Below are positions 1 to 10,736 of a stretch of DNA of 64,000 nt, piece after piece. The notes under the pieces were generated by a model. That model was not told the origin of the DNA. It saw only the letters and a program-made list of their open reading frames with translations, and ran no database searches. Source of the DNA: Pseudonocardia xinjiangensis (lineage in GTDB: Bacteria > Actinomycetota > Actinomycetes > Mycobacteriales > Pseudonocardiaceae); assembly GCF_012911925.1 (NCBI RefSeq), contig NZ_JAAXKY010000019.1:1-64000 (forward strand). The letters are read 5' to 3'. The translations under genes were made by a program, and so were the position numbers. Every line of letters begins with the position of its first letter. Position 1 is the first letter of the stretch.

Positions 1-177
1 GAGTCCGGCGGGCGCCGCCAGGTCGATCGGTACGGGGGCGGCGCGACCCGCCGGCGCGGCGCGGTCGACGCGCTGCGCGTTGCCGGGCACCACGTCGCCC
101 CTGGCCGCCCGGCCCCCGGCCGGAGCCGTGCGGCCGGCCGTGCCGTCGCCGCCGTCCTCGTCCTGCACGTGCCTCAT
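1..177 (-). CDS. N-terminal fragment of an unidentified protein (runs off left edge)
   Basis: An ATG at 177..175 opens a frame that stays open to the window edge (59 codons). AGGA lies 7 nt upstream and supports this start. The visible part (MRHVQDEDGGDGTAGRT...) is rich in Gly, Ala, Arg and Asp and looks like a disordered N-terminal region, so no family can be assigned. It lies 67 nt downstream of pgi on the same strand and may be cotranscribed with it. It could also be a spurious high-GC frame. Confidence 0.4.
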   Translation of the reverse strand, partial: MRHVQDEDGGDGTAGRTAPAGGRAARGDVVPGNAQRVDRAAPAGRAAPVPIDLAAPAGL

Positions 178-244
178 CGCTCCATCCTGGTCGCCGTGGT
201 GGCATCCGGCCCGCCGGGCCGGACGCCCTCCGGTCGACCAGGCC

Positions 245-1918
<1,674 letters not shown>

Positions 1919-1929
1919 CCTGCCGCGTA

Positions 1930-2709
1930 TCAGGACTTGGCGGGGGTGGGGACACTCTCCTGGGCGCCGATGCTGCGGTCCCACAATGCGATGCCCCCGA
2001 GCAGGCCGGAGATGTTCGGCACGAGTGTCCGGTTCGGTCCGAGCTTGTCCGCATCGAGCCGCTTGGCGTTGCCGCCGCCGACGTAGACGTGGTCGGGCAG
2101 CACCATCGCCTCCAGCGCTTCGAGGGCGTCCATCACCCTCTCGCGCCAGTGCTCCTTGCCGACCTTGTGCCGTTCGTTGTCGCCGCAGGCCACCTCGATG
2201 GAGTGGCCGTGCCCGAAGCGCCCGTGCGAGAGCTCCATGTGCGGCAGCAGCATGCCGTCGAAGAACACCGCGCACCCGACGCCGGTGCCGAGTGTGATCA
2301 CCAGCTCCATGCCGTGGCCGGAGATGACGGCGCAGCCCTGCACGTCGGCGTCGTTCGCCACCCGCGTCGGCTTCCCGAACCGCTGTTCGAGCGCCGTCTC
2401 CAGCTCGAAGCCGGTCCACTGCGACACCAGCTCAGGGTCGGGCTGCTGACCGGGCCCGTGGCGGGAGAAGGCGGGGACCTCGCGGACCCGGCCTCGGCGG
2501 ATCGCCCCGGGGAAGCCGACCGAGACGCGGTCGTAGGCGGGCTGGGTGCCGGCGAGTGTCGTCAGCTCGTCGAGCAGCACCGGTGGAGTGCACGGGTACG
2601 GCGTCTCGCGACGCTCGCGCTCGGACATCATCTCGCCCTCCGGCGACAGCACGGTGGCTTTGAGCCCCGAGCCGCCGACGTCGATTGCCAGTGTGAGCGG
2701 TCCAGCCAT
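1930..2709 (-). CDS. ppgK: Polyphosphate glucokinase (ROK family)
   Basis: Phosphorylates glucose using polyphosphate and/or ATP, making the substrate of the isomerase encoded next. It is 259 aa. The N-terminal phosphate-binding motif [12 protein letters not shown] follows the start, a second motif [14 protein letters not shown] is near residue 120, and the ROK segment [12 protein letters not shown] follows. The ATG at 2709 has AGGAGG 9 nt upstream; a longer frame upstream lacks such a site. Preference for polyphosphate is inferred from similarity to actinobacterial PpgK and cannot be read from sequence alone. Confidence 0.9.
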   Translation of the reverse strand: MAGPLTLAIDVGGSGLKATVLSPEGEMMSERERRETPYPCTPPVLLDELTTLAGTQPAYDRVSVGFPGAIRRGRVREVPAFSRHGPGQQPDPELVSQWTGFELETALEQRFGKPTRVANDADVQGCAVISGHGMELVITLGTGVGCAVFFDGMLLPHMELSHGRFGHGHSIEVACGDNERHKVGKEHWRERVMDALEALEAMVLPDHVYVGGGNAKRLDADKLGPNRTLVPNISGLLGGIALWDRSIGAQESVPTPAKS

Positions 2710-2806
2710 GCCCGTGGTCCTCCTCGTGCCGTGCCTCCACCGCACCGTAGCCGGGTGGACTCACGGCTGTCATGGCGAGTGCTCCACAGGGGATCGACGC
2801 CGGACG

Positions 2807-4054
2807 TCAGCCGGGGATGACACCGTCCTTCGCCAGGGTGGGCACGTCGACCGCCACCGTGTCCGGGTAGATAAGCCCGGTCCCGGTGTTGAGCACGACG
2901 ACGTCCTCGCTGCCGTCGAGCCAGCCGGACTCCCGCAGCTGCCCCACCGCCGCGAAGCACGCCGCTCCTTCGGGGCACACCCAGGTGCCCTCGTCGCGGG
3001 CGAGCGCAGCCTGCGCGGCGAGCAGGTCCTCGTCGGTGACCGCCACCGCGGTACCGCCGGTGGACCGCACCGCGTCGAGCACGAGGAAGTCACCCAGCGC
3101 CTTCGGCACGGTGATGCCGAACGCGACGGTGTGCGCGTCGACGGGGGCCGTGCTCTCGGTGCGTCCGGCGTGGAACGCGTCGACGATCGGCGCACATCCC
3201 GTCGCCTGCACCGCGACGAGCCTCGGCAGGTCGCCGGTCAGCCATCCCAGCTCGCGCAGCTCCAGCAGCGCCTTGTGGATCGCGATGATCCCGACGCCGC
3301 CGCCGGTCGGGTAGAGGATGACATCAGGTGCCCGCCAGCCGAGCTGCTCGACGATCTCGTAGCCCATCGTCTTCTTGCCCTCGATGCGGTAGGGCTCGCG
3401 CAGGGTGGACGTGTCCTGGTACCCGTCGCGCCCGGCCACCGCCGCAGCGATCAACCGACCGGCGTCGCCGATCAGCCCGTCCACCAGGTACAGCTCGGCA
3501 CCGGCCACCACGCACTCGCGGCGGGTGATCACGGGCGCGTCGACGGGCATCGCGATGAGCGCGCCCATCCCGGCGCGTGCCGCGTAGCTCGCCCATGCCG
3601 CGCCGGCATTGCCGTTCGTCGGCATCGCGATCCCCGTGACGCCCAGCTCCGCCGCCCGCGAGATCCCGACGGCGGCGCCACGTGCCTTGAACGCCCCGGT
3701 GGGGACCAGTCCCTCGTCCTTCATGCGCAGGCGCGGGACGCCGAGCCGGGCGCCGTGGCGGGGCAGGTCGAGCAGCGGCGTCATGCCTTCCCCGAGGGTG
3801 ACCACATGTGCGGGATCCCGCACGGGCAGGAGCTCGTGATAGCGCCACAGGTCCGGCGGGCGGGTCGCGATCTCTGCCGGTGTGACGGTGGCGGCCGCGC
3901 GCTGCAGGTCGTAGCGGGCGAGCAGGGGAGCACCGAGCGGGGAGGTGCCCTGCACGACGTCGGCGTCGTGGCGGGAGCCGTCACGGGAGCACTCGAGGTG
4001 CGAGAGAGCGGAGAAGGACGTCGTCGGATGGGCGGGGGCCGCAGGAAGAACCAC
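2807..4054 (-). CDS. Threonine synthase-like PLP enzyme
   Basis: Fold-type II PLP enzyme, most like the actinobacterial threonine synthases that begin with a Cys-containing segment (HLECSRDG). It would convert O-phosphohomoserine to threonine. The PLP lysine is in PTGAFKARG. A Gly-rich phosphate loop (PTGGGVG) and a Ser/Thr loop (NTGTGL) follow. The start is uncertain: GTG at 4054 gives 415 aa and a short leader before SFSALSHLECS; a GTG at 4192 would add 46 residues. No clear ribosome-binding site decides. It is divergent from doxX. A related lyase or diaminopropionate-type enzyme is a less likely alternative. Confidence 0.75.
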   Translation of the reverse strand: MVLPAAPAHPTTSFSALSHLECSRDGSRHDADVVQGTSPLGAPLLARYDLQRAAATVTPAEIATRPPDLWRYHELLPVRDPAHVVTLGEGMTPLLDLPRHGARLGVPRLRMKDEGLVPTGAFKARGAAVGISRAAELGVTGIAMPTNGNAGAAWASYAARAGMGALIAMPVDAPVITRRECVVAGAELYLVDGLIGDAGRLIAAAVAGRDGYQDTSTLREPYRIEGKKTMGYEIVEQLGWRAPDVILYPTGGGVGIIAIHKALLELRELGWLTGDLPRLVAVQATGCAPIVDAFHAGRTESTAPVDAHTVAFGITVPKALGDFLVLDAVRSTGGTAVAVTDEDLLAAQAALARDEGTWVCPEGAACFAAVGQLRESGWLDGSEDVVVLNTGTGLIYPDTVAVDVPTLAKDGVIPG

Positions 4055-4338
4055 GACGGCAGGCAATCCTGCTGCGACGAGCGCGTCAACTGTGACGTTC
4101 GTCCTGATCGAGCGCCGACACGATGTGGTGAAGATCATGACGAGCGGCCCGTCCTGCGCGACGGTCGGACGCGGAAACGTCGAGATGGGCACTCGGTCCC
4201 TTATGTCCGCTGCTCATCGCGCATGACCACCCAGCCGTCGAGGCATCCGTGTGACGTCGGATGCTCGACCGCCTACGTCAGGTTCACTGGTGGTCACTCC
4301 CCGGATCAGATTGATCACCCAGCGCTTCGGAGGACTTG

Positions 4339-4863
4339 ATGTTGCACCGTCCCCTGCCCCCGCCTGCCAGCGACGTGGCACTGCTGCTGGCACGCATCCT
4401 CATCGGCGTCGTCATGTTCGCCCACGGCTACCAGAAGATGGTCATCAGCGGTATCGGCCGCACCACCGAGGGGTTCGAGAACCTGAGCATCCCGCTCGCC
4501 ATCGTCTCCGCGTCGTTCGTGACGGTGGTCGAGTTCGTCGGCAGCGCGCTGCTGATAGCGGGAGCGCTCACGCCGGTGGTGTGCGCTCTGATGCTGGTCA
4601 TCATGAGCGGGGCGGCGATCTTCGTCCACATCCCCAACGGCATCTTCGTCGCCAACGGCGGGTGGGAGCTCGTCGGCGTGATCGCGGCGGGCCTCATCGC
4701 CATCACCGCCACCGGCCCCGGCCGCTTCAGCATCGACCACATCGTCCGCACCCGGCAGCACCAGCAGCCCGACGTGCAGGCGCCCCCGCCTCCCACGCGC
4801 CACGCCGTTGAGGCGGAAGACACCTTTTGGCGCAGTCCCGCGGGGGGCAACCAGGGGGCATGA
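4339..4863 (+). CDS. DoxX family membrane protein
   Basis: A 174-aa integral membrane protein of the DoxX/SURF4 type with about four hydrophobic segments. Typical features are the early LLLARILIGVVMFAHGYQK segment and a GGWEL motif before the last helix. DoxX proteins are linked to quinone-dependent oxidoreductases, but the exact role here is unknown. GGAGG about 5 nt upstream fixes ATG 4339; a TTG three bases earlier is in frame. Its stop overlaps the start of the ThDP enzyme (ATGA), so the two are probably translationally coupled and work together. Confidence 0.85.
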   Translation: MLHRPLPPPASDVALLLARILIGVVMFAHGYQKMVISGIGRTTEGFENLSIPLAIVSASFVTVVEFVGSALLIAGALTPVVCALMLVIMSGAAIFVHIPNGIFVANGGWELVGVIAAGLIAITATGPGRFSIDHIVRTRQHQQPDVQAPPPPTRHAVEAEDTFWRSPAGGNQGA

Positions 4864-6686
4864 CGCCGCAGACCGCCGCCACAGGGGCCCAACCCCGTCG
4901 CCCCACCGTCGCCGACCACGTGGTCGACCGGTTGGCGTCGTGGGGTGTCAGGCACTACTACGGCTACCCGGGCGACGGCATCAACGGCATGACCTCGGCG
5001 CTCCAGCGGCGGCCCGACACGCGGTTCGTGCAGCTCCGGCACGAGGAGACCGCCGGTTTCGCCGCCGCTGCGCACGTCAAGTACGGGGGTGGGCCGCTCG
5101 GCGCGGCGCTCGTGACGTCGGGGCCGGGGGCCGTCCACCTGCTCAACGGCCTGTACGACGCCAAGCTCGACCACCAGCCCGTCGTCGCGCTCGTCGGGCA
5201 GACCGCTCTCACCGCTCAGGGCGGCGGCTACTACCAGGAGATCGACCTCCTGGCGCTCTACAAGGACGTCGCGGGCTTCCTCGCCCAGCTCGACGACCCC
5301 AACCAGGTCCGCCACCTGGTCGACCGGGCCTGCCGCACGGCGCTCGCCCACCGCACCGTGTCGGTGCTGGTCCTGCCGAACGACATCCAGGACGAGAAGG
5401 CCGTCCTCGACCCGCCGCACAGCCACGCCCACTTCGCCACCTCGAACGCGCCGAGCACCCGGGTCACCGTCCCGCCGGAGGCCGACCTGCGTGCCGCCGC
5501 CGAGCTGCTGCGCGGCGGCGAGAAGGTCGCGATGCTCGTCGGCCAGGGCGCGTACGGCGCCGAGGCCGAGGTCGCCGCGATCGCCGAGCGGCTGGGGGCC
5601 GGCGTGGCCACGGCGCTGCTCGCGATGCCCGTGGTGGACCAGCGTGAGCCCTGGGTCACCGGCTCGATCGGCCTGCTCGGCACGGGGCCGAGCTGGTATC
5701 TGATGAAGGAGTGTGACCGGCTGCTGATCGTCGGGTCGAACATGCCCTACGGCGAGTTCTACCCTTCGGAGGGCCGGCCCGCGGTGCAGATCGACATCGA
5801 CGGCGCCCAGCTGGGCCTGCGCTACCCCACCGAGGTCAACCTGGCCGGTGACGCCGCGCCCACCCTGCGTGCGCTGCTCGACCTGCTCGCCGGCCACACG
5901 CCGCCCACCGAGTGGCGCGACGACATCGCCACGCGCACCGCGGCGTGGCGGACGGCGCAGCGCAAGGTGGCCGAGCAGAAGGCCGACCCCGTCAACCCGC
6001 AGCTCGTGCTCGCCGAGCTCGACGAGCGGCTGCCCGCCGACGCGATGCTCGCCGTGGACTGCGGCACCGTCACCGCGTGGTTCGCCCGGCATCTGCACCT
6101 GCGCCCGGGGATGCTCGCCAGCCTGTCGGGCACGCTCCTGTCGATGGGGGGTGGCCTGCCGTACGGGATCGCCGCGAAGTTCGCCCACCCGGACCGCCCG
6201 CTGTTCGCCCTGCTCGGCGACGGGGCCATGCAGATGAACGGGGTCAACGAGCTGATCACGGTCTCGAAGTACTGGCGGGAGTGGGCGGATCCGCGGTTCG
6301 TGCTGCTCGTGCTCAACAACCGCGACCTGTCGTTCGTCAGCTGGGAGCAGCGCGCCGAGGAGGGCACGCCGAAGTTCGACGACAGCCAGCTGCTGCCCGA
6401 CGTCGACTACGCGGCATGGGGCCGCACGCTGGGGCTCCACGGGATTCGCGTCGACGATCCGGCGCACGTCGGCGCGGCATGGGACACCGCGCTCGCCGCC
6501 GACCGCCCGACCGTGATCGACGCGGTCGTCGATCCGGCCGAGCTGATGATCCCGCCGCAGTTCACCCTGGAGCAGGCCCGACACACCGCCACCGCGGTGA
6601 TCCGCGGCGACTCGGACTGGCGCGGGATCCTGCGTCGGGGCGTGCCGACGGCGGTAGCCACCCTGCTGCCGCACCGGGCCGGCTGA
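4860..6686 (+). CDS. ThDP-dependent enzyme, pyruvate oxidase/acetolactate synthase-like
   Basis: 608-aa thiamine-diphosphate enzyme of the POX/AHAS group, likely acting on pyruvate or a related 2-oxo acid. The N-terminal pyrimidine-binding domain has YGYPGDGING and the catalytic Glu in RHEE. A central FAD/DHAP-type domain follows. The C-terminal domain carries the ThDP-Mg motif, GDGAMQMNGVN followed by LNNRD. It overlaps the doxX stop by 4 nt and ends one base before the stop of the convergent permease. The pairing with DoxX suggests electron transfer to the quinone pool, as in PoxB; the substrate is not readable from sequence. Confidence 0.85.
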   Translation: MTPQTAATGAQPRRPTVADHVVDRLASWGVRHYYGYPGDGINGMTSALQRRPDTRFVQLRHEETAGFAAAAHVKYGGGPLGAALVTSGPGAVHLLNGLYDAKLDHQPVVALVGQTALTAQGGGYYQEIDLLALYKDVAGFLAQLDDPNQVRHLVDRACRTALAHRTVSVLVLPNDIQDEKAVLDPPHSHAHFATSNAPSTRVTVPPEADLRAAAELLRGGEKVAMLVGQGAYGAEAEVAAIAERLGAGVATALLAMPVVDQREPWVTGSIGLLGTGPSWYLMKECDRLLIVGSNMPYGEFYPSEGRPAVQIDIDGAQLGLRYPTEVNLAGDAAPTLRALLDLLAGHTPPTEWRDDIATRTAAWRTAQRKVAEQKADPVNPQLVLAELDERLPADAMLAVDCGTVTAWFARHLHLRPGMLASLSGTLLSMGGGLPYGIAAKFAHPDRPLFALLGDGAMQMNGVNELITVSKYWREWADPRFVLLVLNNRDLSFVSWEQRAEEGTPKFDDSQLLPDVDYAAWGRTLGLHGIRVDDPAHVGAAWDTALAADRPTVIDAVVDPAELMIPPQFTLEQARHTATAVIRGDSDWRGILRRGVPTAVATLLPHRAG

Positions 6687-8084
6687 TCAGCCGTCGGTCC
6701 GCGGATCCACCACGTGTCGGGTCGCGGCCGCCGAGCCGACGTCGGCGAGCGACGGGTCGCCCGGCGGCCGTCCCCACGGCAGGTGGTTGAACAGCAGGTT
6801 CAGCAGGAAGGCCACGATCACGCACGAGGTGATCGAGGAACCGACGATGATCCCGAACGTCGCCGGCAGCTTCTCGTAGAACGAGGGTGCCACCACCGGG
6901 AGCATCCCGATCCCGATCGAGACCGCGACGATCATCAGGTTGTTCGTGCCGTCGAAGCGGACCTTGTGCAGGGTCCGGATGCCGACGGCGGTCACCGTGG
7001 CGAACATGATCAGGCCGGCGCCGCCCACCACCGGTCCGGGGAGCGAGGCCACCACCTCCCCGAACTTGGGCACCAGGCCCAGCAGCAGGAGGATCGCGCC
7101 GGCCACCGCGGGGACGAACCGGCTCCGCACACCGGTGAGCTGCACCAGCCCGACGTTCTGGGCGAAGATCGTGTCCGGGAACGAGTTCAGCACGCCCCCG
7201 AGCACGCCGGAGAAGCCGTCGGCGGCGAGCCCGCGCGCGATCCGGGCCGGTGTGAGGGGCTCGCCGATCGTCTCGCTGACGGCGAGCATGTCGGCCGTCG
7301 ACTCGGCGAAGATCACCAGCATCACCACGCACATCGAGATCACGCCGGCGAGCGGGAACTGCGGCGCCCCGAACAGGAACGGCGTGGACACCCCGAACCA
7401 GGGCGCGGTGGCGACCCCGGAGAAGTCGGTGAGCCCCATCGGGATCGCCACGAGCGCACCGACGACGAGCCCGGTGAGCACCGCGATCTGGCCGATGAAG
7501 CCCCGCACGAACCGCGTGATCAGGACGATGAGCAGCACGATCCCCCCGGCGAGCGCGAGCCCGGGAACGGCGCCGTAGTCCGGGGCCGTCGAGTCGCTCC
7601 CCGCGATCAGGCCGGCCGCCGCCGAGATCAACGAGAGCCCGATGATCGTGATCACGCTGCCCGTCACGACGGGCGGGAAGAACCGGATGATCCGCGAGAA
7701 CGGCACCGCGATCAGCAACCCGAAGATCCCCGAGACGATCATCGAGCCGTAGATGCCGACCAGGCCGAAGTTCTGTCCGATCAGGATCATCGGGGTGACG
7801 GCCGTGAACGTGGCGCCGGTGACGATCGGCAGCCGCACCCCGAGGATCTTCCCGATGCCCAGGGTCTGGATCAGCGTGATGATGCCGGCGACGACGAGGT
7901 CGGCGTTCACCAGCAGCCCGATGGTGCGGGTGTCCAGGTTCAGCGCACTGCCGACGATCAACGGGACGGCGACGCACCCGGCGTACATCACGAGCACGTG
8001 CTGCACGCCGAGCACCAGGAGCCGTCCCGCTGGTGGCACCTCGTCGACCGGGCTCTTCCCGCCGATGGCTTGCGCGTCGGTCAT
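6687..8084 (-). CDS. Nucleobase:cation symporter-2 (uracil/xanthine permease)
   Basis: 465-aa NCS2 permease with about 14 hydrophobic segments. Family motifs include the start GVQHVLVMYAG, and FAESTADMLAVSE with its conserved acidic residues. It would import xanthine, uric acid or uracil with a cation. ATG 8084 has an AAAGG-type site upstream and a TACGGT box at 8113-8118 that could be its -10 element. The frame could also begin at ATG 8102. Its stop codon abuts the stop of the convergent ThDP gene with no spacer. It fits the nucleobase/nucleoside theme of the window. Confidence 0.9.
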   Translation of the reverse strand: MTDAQAIGGKSPVDEVPPAGRLLVLGVQHVLVMYAGCVAVPLIVGSALNLDTRTIGLLVNADLVVAGIITLIQTLGIGKILGVRLPIVTGATFTAVTPMILIGQNFGLVGIYGSMIVSGIFGLLIAVPFSRIIRFFPPVVTGSVITIIGLSLISAAAGLIAGSDSTAPDYGAVPGLALAGGIVLLIVLITRFVRGFIGQIAVLTGLVVGALVAIPMGLTDFSGVATAPWFGVSTPFLFGAPQFPLAGVISMCVVMLVIFAESTADMLAVSETIGEPLTPARIARGLAADGFSGVLGGVLNSFPDTIFAQNVGLVQLTGVRSRFVPAVAGAILLLLGLVPKFGEVVASLPGPVVGGAGLIMFATVTAVGIRTLHKVRFDGTNNLMIVAVSIGIGMLPVVAPSFYEKLPATFGIIVGSSITSCVIVAFLLNLLFNHLPWGRPPGDPSLADVGSAAATRHVVDPRTDG

Positions 8085-8223
8085 GCGGCCGCCTTTCGTC
8101 ATCCTGGGAGGGACCGTAGATCTCGTTCGTTAACGCGGCGTGACGACGCGCCAGGAAGCGCGCGCGGCGGGGTGCGAGGATGGCGCCGACGGCGACCCGG
8201 GTCTCGGAGCAGGGGGTGAGCGG

Positions 8224-9075
8224 ATGCTGCGGCACGTCACGGCCATCCGGTACGTCACGCCGCTGCGCGAAGGCGGGTCGCTTCCCGGCCTGATGGAGGC
8301 CGACGACCTCGGCACGTACGTCGTCAAGTTCCACGGGGCCGGGCAGGGCCGCAAGGTCCTCGTGGCGGAGATCGTCTCCGGGGAGCTCGCCCGCGGGCTG
8401 GGCCTGCCCGTCCCGGAGCTGGTCACCGTCGAGCTCGACCCGGCCCTGGGCGCCTCCGAGCCGGACCAGGAGGTGCAGGAGCTGCTGCGGGCGAGCCCGG
8501 GGCTGAACCTCGGCATGGACTTCCTGCCGGGCGCGCTCGACCTCGACCCCACCGCCTTCGCCCTCGGCCCGGAGCTCGCGGGGCAGGTGCTGTGGTTCGA
8601 CGCGCTCGTCGGCAACGTCGACCGCTCGTGGCGCAACGTCAACATGCTGTTCTGGCACGGCGCGCCCTACCTGATCGACCACGGGGCCACGCTGACGTTC
8701 CAGCACGCCTGGTCGGGTGCGCAGGGGTGGGTGCGCAGGCCGTACGACGCCGCCGACCACGTGCTCCTCGGCTCCGCGCCCGACCTCGACGCGGCCGACG
8801 CCGTGCTCGCGCCGAGGGTCACCGCGGACCTGCTGCGCGCCGCGGTCGACGCCGTGCCCGCCCAGTGGCTCGCCGACGAACCCGGCTTCGCCGGTCCCGA
8901 CGACGTCCGCGCGGCCTTCGTCGCTGCGCTCCTCGCCCGGCGGGACGCGCGCGAGGCGTGGCTCCCGGGTGTGCGGGCCGCGGTCGACGCCCGCCGGGAC
9001 GGCCACGGCGAGCCCCCGGCCACCCGCGGACCGAAGCCCCCGTTCTGGGTGACGCAGGGGCAGGGCCGGGCATGA
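8224..9075 (+). CDS. HipA-like kinase domain protein
   Basis: 283-aa protein of the short HipA-like kinase family (HipA_2 type). Kinase-like elements are visible: GNVDRSWRNVN, matching the catalytic Asp/Asn loop, and YLIDHGATL, matching the metal-binding Asp. It lacks the N-terminal HipA dimerisation region and no HipB-like HTH gene is adjacent, so it is not a classical HipBA toxin. Instead it overlaps a DUF3037 gene by ATGA. The start at 8224 is supported by a GGGGGTGAG site. The substrate of this kinase group is unknown. Confidence 0.8.
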   Translation: MLRHVTAIRYVTPLREGGSLPGLMEADDLGTYVVKFHGAGQGRKVLVAEIVSGELARGLGLPVPELVTVELDPALGASEPDQEVQELLRASPGLNLGMDFLPGALDLDPTAFALGPELAGQVLWFDALVGNVDRSWRNVNMLFWHGAPYLIDHGATLTFQHAWSGAQGWVRRPYDAADHVLLGSAPDLDAADAVLAPRVTADLLRAAVDAVPAQWLADEPGFAGPDDVRAAFVAALLARRDAREAWLPGVRAAVDARRDGHGEPPATRGPKPPFWVTQGQGRA

Positions 9076-9479
9076 CGGGGCGCCACGCCTTCGAGTACGC
9101 GGTGCTGCGGGTGGTGCCGCGGATCGAGCGCGGGGAGTCGTTCAACGCGGGCGTGCTGCTGTACTGCCGTCCGCTGGACTACCTCGGGGCGCGGGTGCAC
9201 CTCGACCCGCAGCGACTGTGCGTGCTCGACCCCGCCGCCGACGGCGCGGTGATCGCCCGCGCCCTCGACGCGGTGGCGGCGCTGTGCGGCGACGGCCACA
9301 CCGAGGCGGCCCGCTACGCGGGACCTGCGGGGGAGGAGGACCGGGGCCGCCGGTTCCGGCGTCTCACCGCTCCGCGCAGCACGATCGTGCAGGCGGGCCC
9401 CGTGCACACCGGCCTCACCACCGACCCGGAGGCCGAGCTCGACCGCCTCCTGGCCGCCCTGGTCCTCCCCCTCCCCTGA
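9072..9479 (+). CDS. DUF3037 protein, partner of the HipA-like kinase
   Basis: 135-aa protein beginning MTGRHAFEYAVLRVVPRI and containing ERGESFNAGVLLYC, typical of DUF3037. The function is unknown. Its ATG overlaps the stop of the HipA-like gene, so the two are expected to be made in matched amounts. This pair recurs in actinobacteria, which suggests one functional module; the role is inference. No signal peptide or membrane segment is seen. Confidence 0.8.
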   Translation: MTGRHAFEYAVLRVVPRIERGESFNAGVLLYCRPLDYLGARVHLDPQRLCVLDPAADGAVIARALDAVAALCGDGHTEAARYAGPAGEEDRGRRFRRLTAPRSTIVQAGPVHTGLTTDPEAELDRLLAALVLPLP

Positions 9480-9499
9480 CCCGGCCGAGCACACACCCC

Positions 9500-9556
9500 C
9501 GCGAGTCGCCCGTTCCTGACCCGCGAGTCGCCCGTTTTCCGTGCGCGAGTCGCCCG
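9500..9556 (+). repeat. Triple 22-bp-period repeat, locus 1
   Basis: Three copies of CGCGAGTCGCCCG begin at 9500, 9522 and 9544, an exact 22-bp period. Most copies continue as TT followed by a variable 7-bp spacer. Within the core, GCGA-G-TCGC is a hyphenated palindrome. The element fills most of the spacer between the convergent DUF3037 and carboxypeptidase genes, 13 nt from the latter's stop. Confidence 0.9.
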
Positions 9557-9569
9557 GAACCCGTTGGCC

Positions 9570-10724
9570 TCAGCTGCGGGACCGGCGCCCCACCGCGACC
9601 ACGGCGACCGTTGCGCCGACCACGACGGCGATCCCGATCGGCAGGAGGGGCAGTTCCGGCTGGGTGCTCGGCGGGACAGGCTCGCTCGACGCCACGGCCG
9701 GCGGGGGAGGATCGCTCGTCGCCGTGGGGGCGACCACCGGCGCCCGGTCCACGAGGGTGCCGACCGGTGTTCTGTCCATCGGCTGGGCGAAGCCCCAGTC
9801 CAGGAGCGCCGCAGCCTGTCTCCACATCGGCTCGGGATGCTGCTCGCCACGCATGAGCGCGACCACGAGGCGTCGGCCGCCGTGCTGGGCAGCCCCGACG
9901 AGCGTGTGCCGTGCGGCGTCGGTGAACCCGGTCTTCTCACCGAGGGAACCGGGATAGCGGGCCAGCAGCCTGCTGGTGTTCGACAACGCGAACCCCGGCC
10001 GGTCGCCGTATCCGGGGAAGGGCACGGACGGCGTGGTGAGCGTGCCGGCGAACAGCGGGTCCCGCATCGCCACGCGGAACAGGACCGCGAGGTCGTAGGC
10101 CGACGACGCGATCCCTGGCCCGTCGAGCCCGGATGGCGTGGCCGGGAGCGTGTCGAGCGCACCCACCTCGCGGGCAACGGCGGTCATCCGGGCCAGCATG
10201 ACGGGGTCGCCGCCGACCGCGCGGCTTAAGGCCTGGGCGGTGTCGTTGCCGGAGTTGAGGAGCAGGCCGGCCACCAGTTGGCGCACGGTGTAGCGGCCCC
10301 CGGCCCCGATGCCGGCCTTGCTGCCCTCGATCTGCATGTCTTCCGTCGTGGCGCCGACCACCGCGTCCGGGTCGAGGTTCCGCAGCGCGACCAGCGCTGT
10401 GAGCACCTTGAGGGTTGACGCGGGCCGGTGCCGCGCATGCGGCGCTCGGGCGGCGAGCACGGCACCCGAGTCCAGGTCGGCCACGACCCACGACGCGGCT
10501 CCCACCTGCGGCGCGCCGTCCGTTCCGATCTCCCCGCAGCCACCCAGCTGCGGACCTCCCACCGGCTCGGCCGGCCAGGGCAGCGGCTCCGGTGCAGGCC
10601 CGACGACCTCGGTCGGGGCCGGCGGCGGCGGAGGCACCTGCTGACCGGGACAGCCGACCGACGGCCCGGAGGTGATGGGCGCAGCAAGGGCGGCAACCAC
10701 CGCGATCACGCCCAGGAATCGCAC
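9570..10724 (-). CDS. D-alanyl-D-alanine carboxypeptidase (peptidase S11)
   Basis: 384-aa exported penicillin-binding carboxypeptidase that trims the terminal D-Ala of peptidoglycan stems. An N-terminal hydrophobic segment is followed by a Pro-rich linker (residues 31-55). The active-site motifs are S103-T-L-K106, S158-G-N160 and KTG in GEKTGFTD. A Pro-rich stalk and a C-terminal hydrophobic helix (LPIGIAVVVGATVAVVAVG) ending RRSRS should anchor it in the membrane with the catalytic domain outside. The GTG start at 10724 has a TAGAGT box 6 nt before it. Confidence 0.92.
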   Translation of the reverse strand: MRFLGVIAVVAALAAPITSGPSVGCPGQQVPPPPPAPTEVVGPAPEPLPWPAEPVGGPQLGGCGEIGTDGAPQVGAASWVVADLDSGAVLAARAPHARHRPASTLKVLTALVALRNLDPDAVVGATTEDMQIEGSKAGIGAGGRYTVRQLVAGLLLNSGNDTAQALSRAVGGDPVMLARMTAVAREVGALDTLPATPSGLDGPGIASSAYDLAVLFRVAMRDPLFAGTLTTPSVPFPGYGDRPGFALSNTSRLLARYPGSLGEKTGFTDAARHTLVGAAQHGGRRLVVALMRGEQHPEPMWRQAAALLDWGFAQPMDRTPVGTLVDRAPVVAPTATSDPPPPAVASSEPVPPSTQPELPLLPIGIAVVVGATVAVVAVGRRSRS

Positions 10725-10730
10725 GCTGCG

Positions 10731-10736
10731 ACTCTA
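10731..10736 (-). promoter_or_regulatory. Predicted -10 box of the S11 carboxypeptidase (leaderless)
   Basis: TAGAGT on the minus strand lies 6 nt before the GTG at 10724. This would place the transcript 5' end at or next to the start codon. No ribosome-binding site is seen. Confidence 0.5.

Noticed and set aside
4242-4268. Small inverted repeat GCATCC...GGATGC upstream of doxX
   Set aside because: Only 6 bp of stem with no promoter context; too weak to call an operator or terminator.
9500-9556. Repeat triplets as CRISPR arrays
   Set aside because: Cores are 15 bp and spacers only 7 bp, always three units, with no cas genes in the window.
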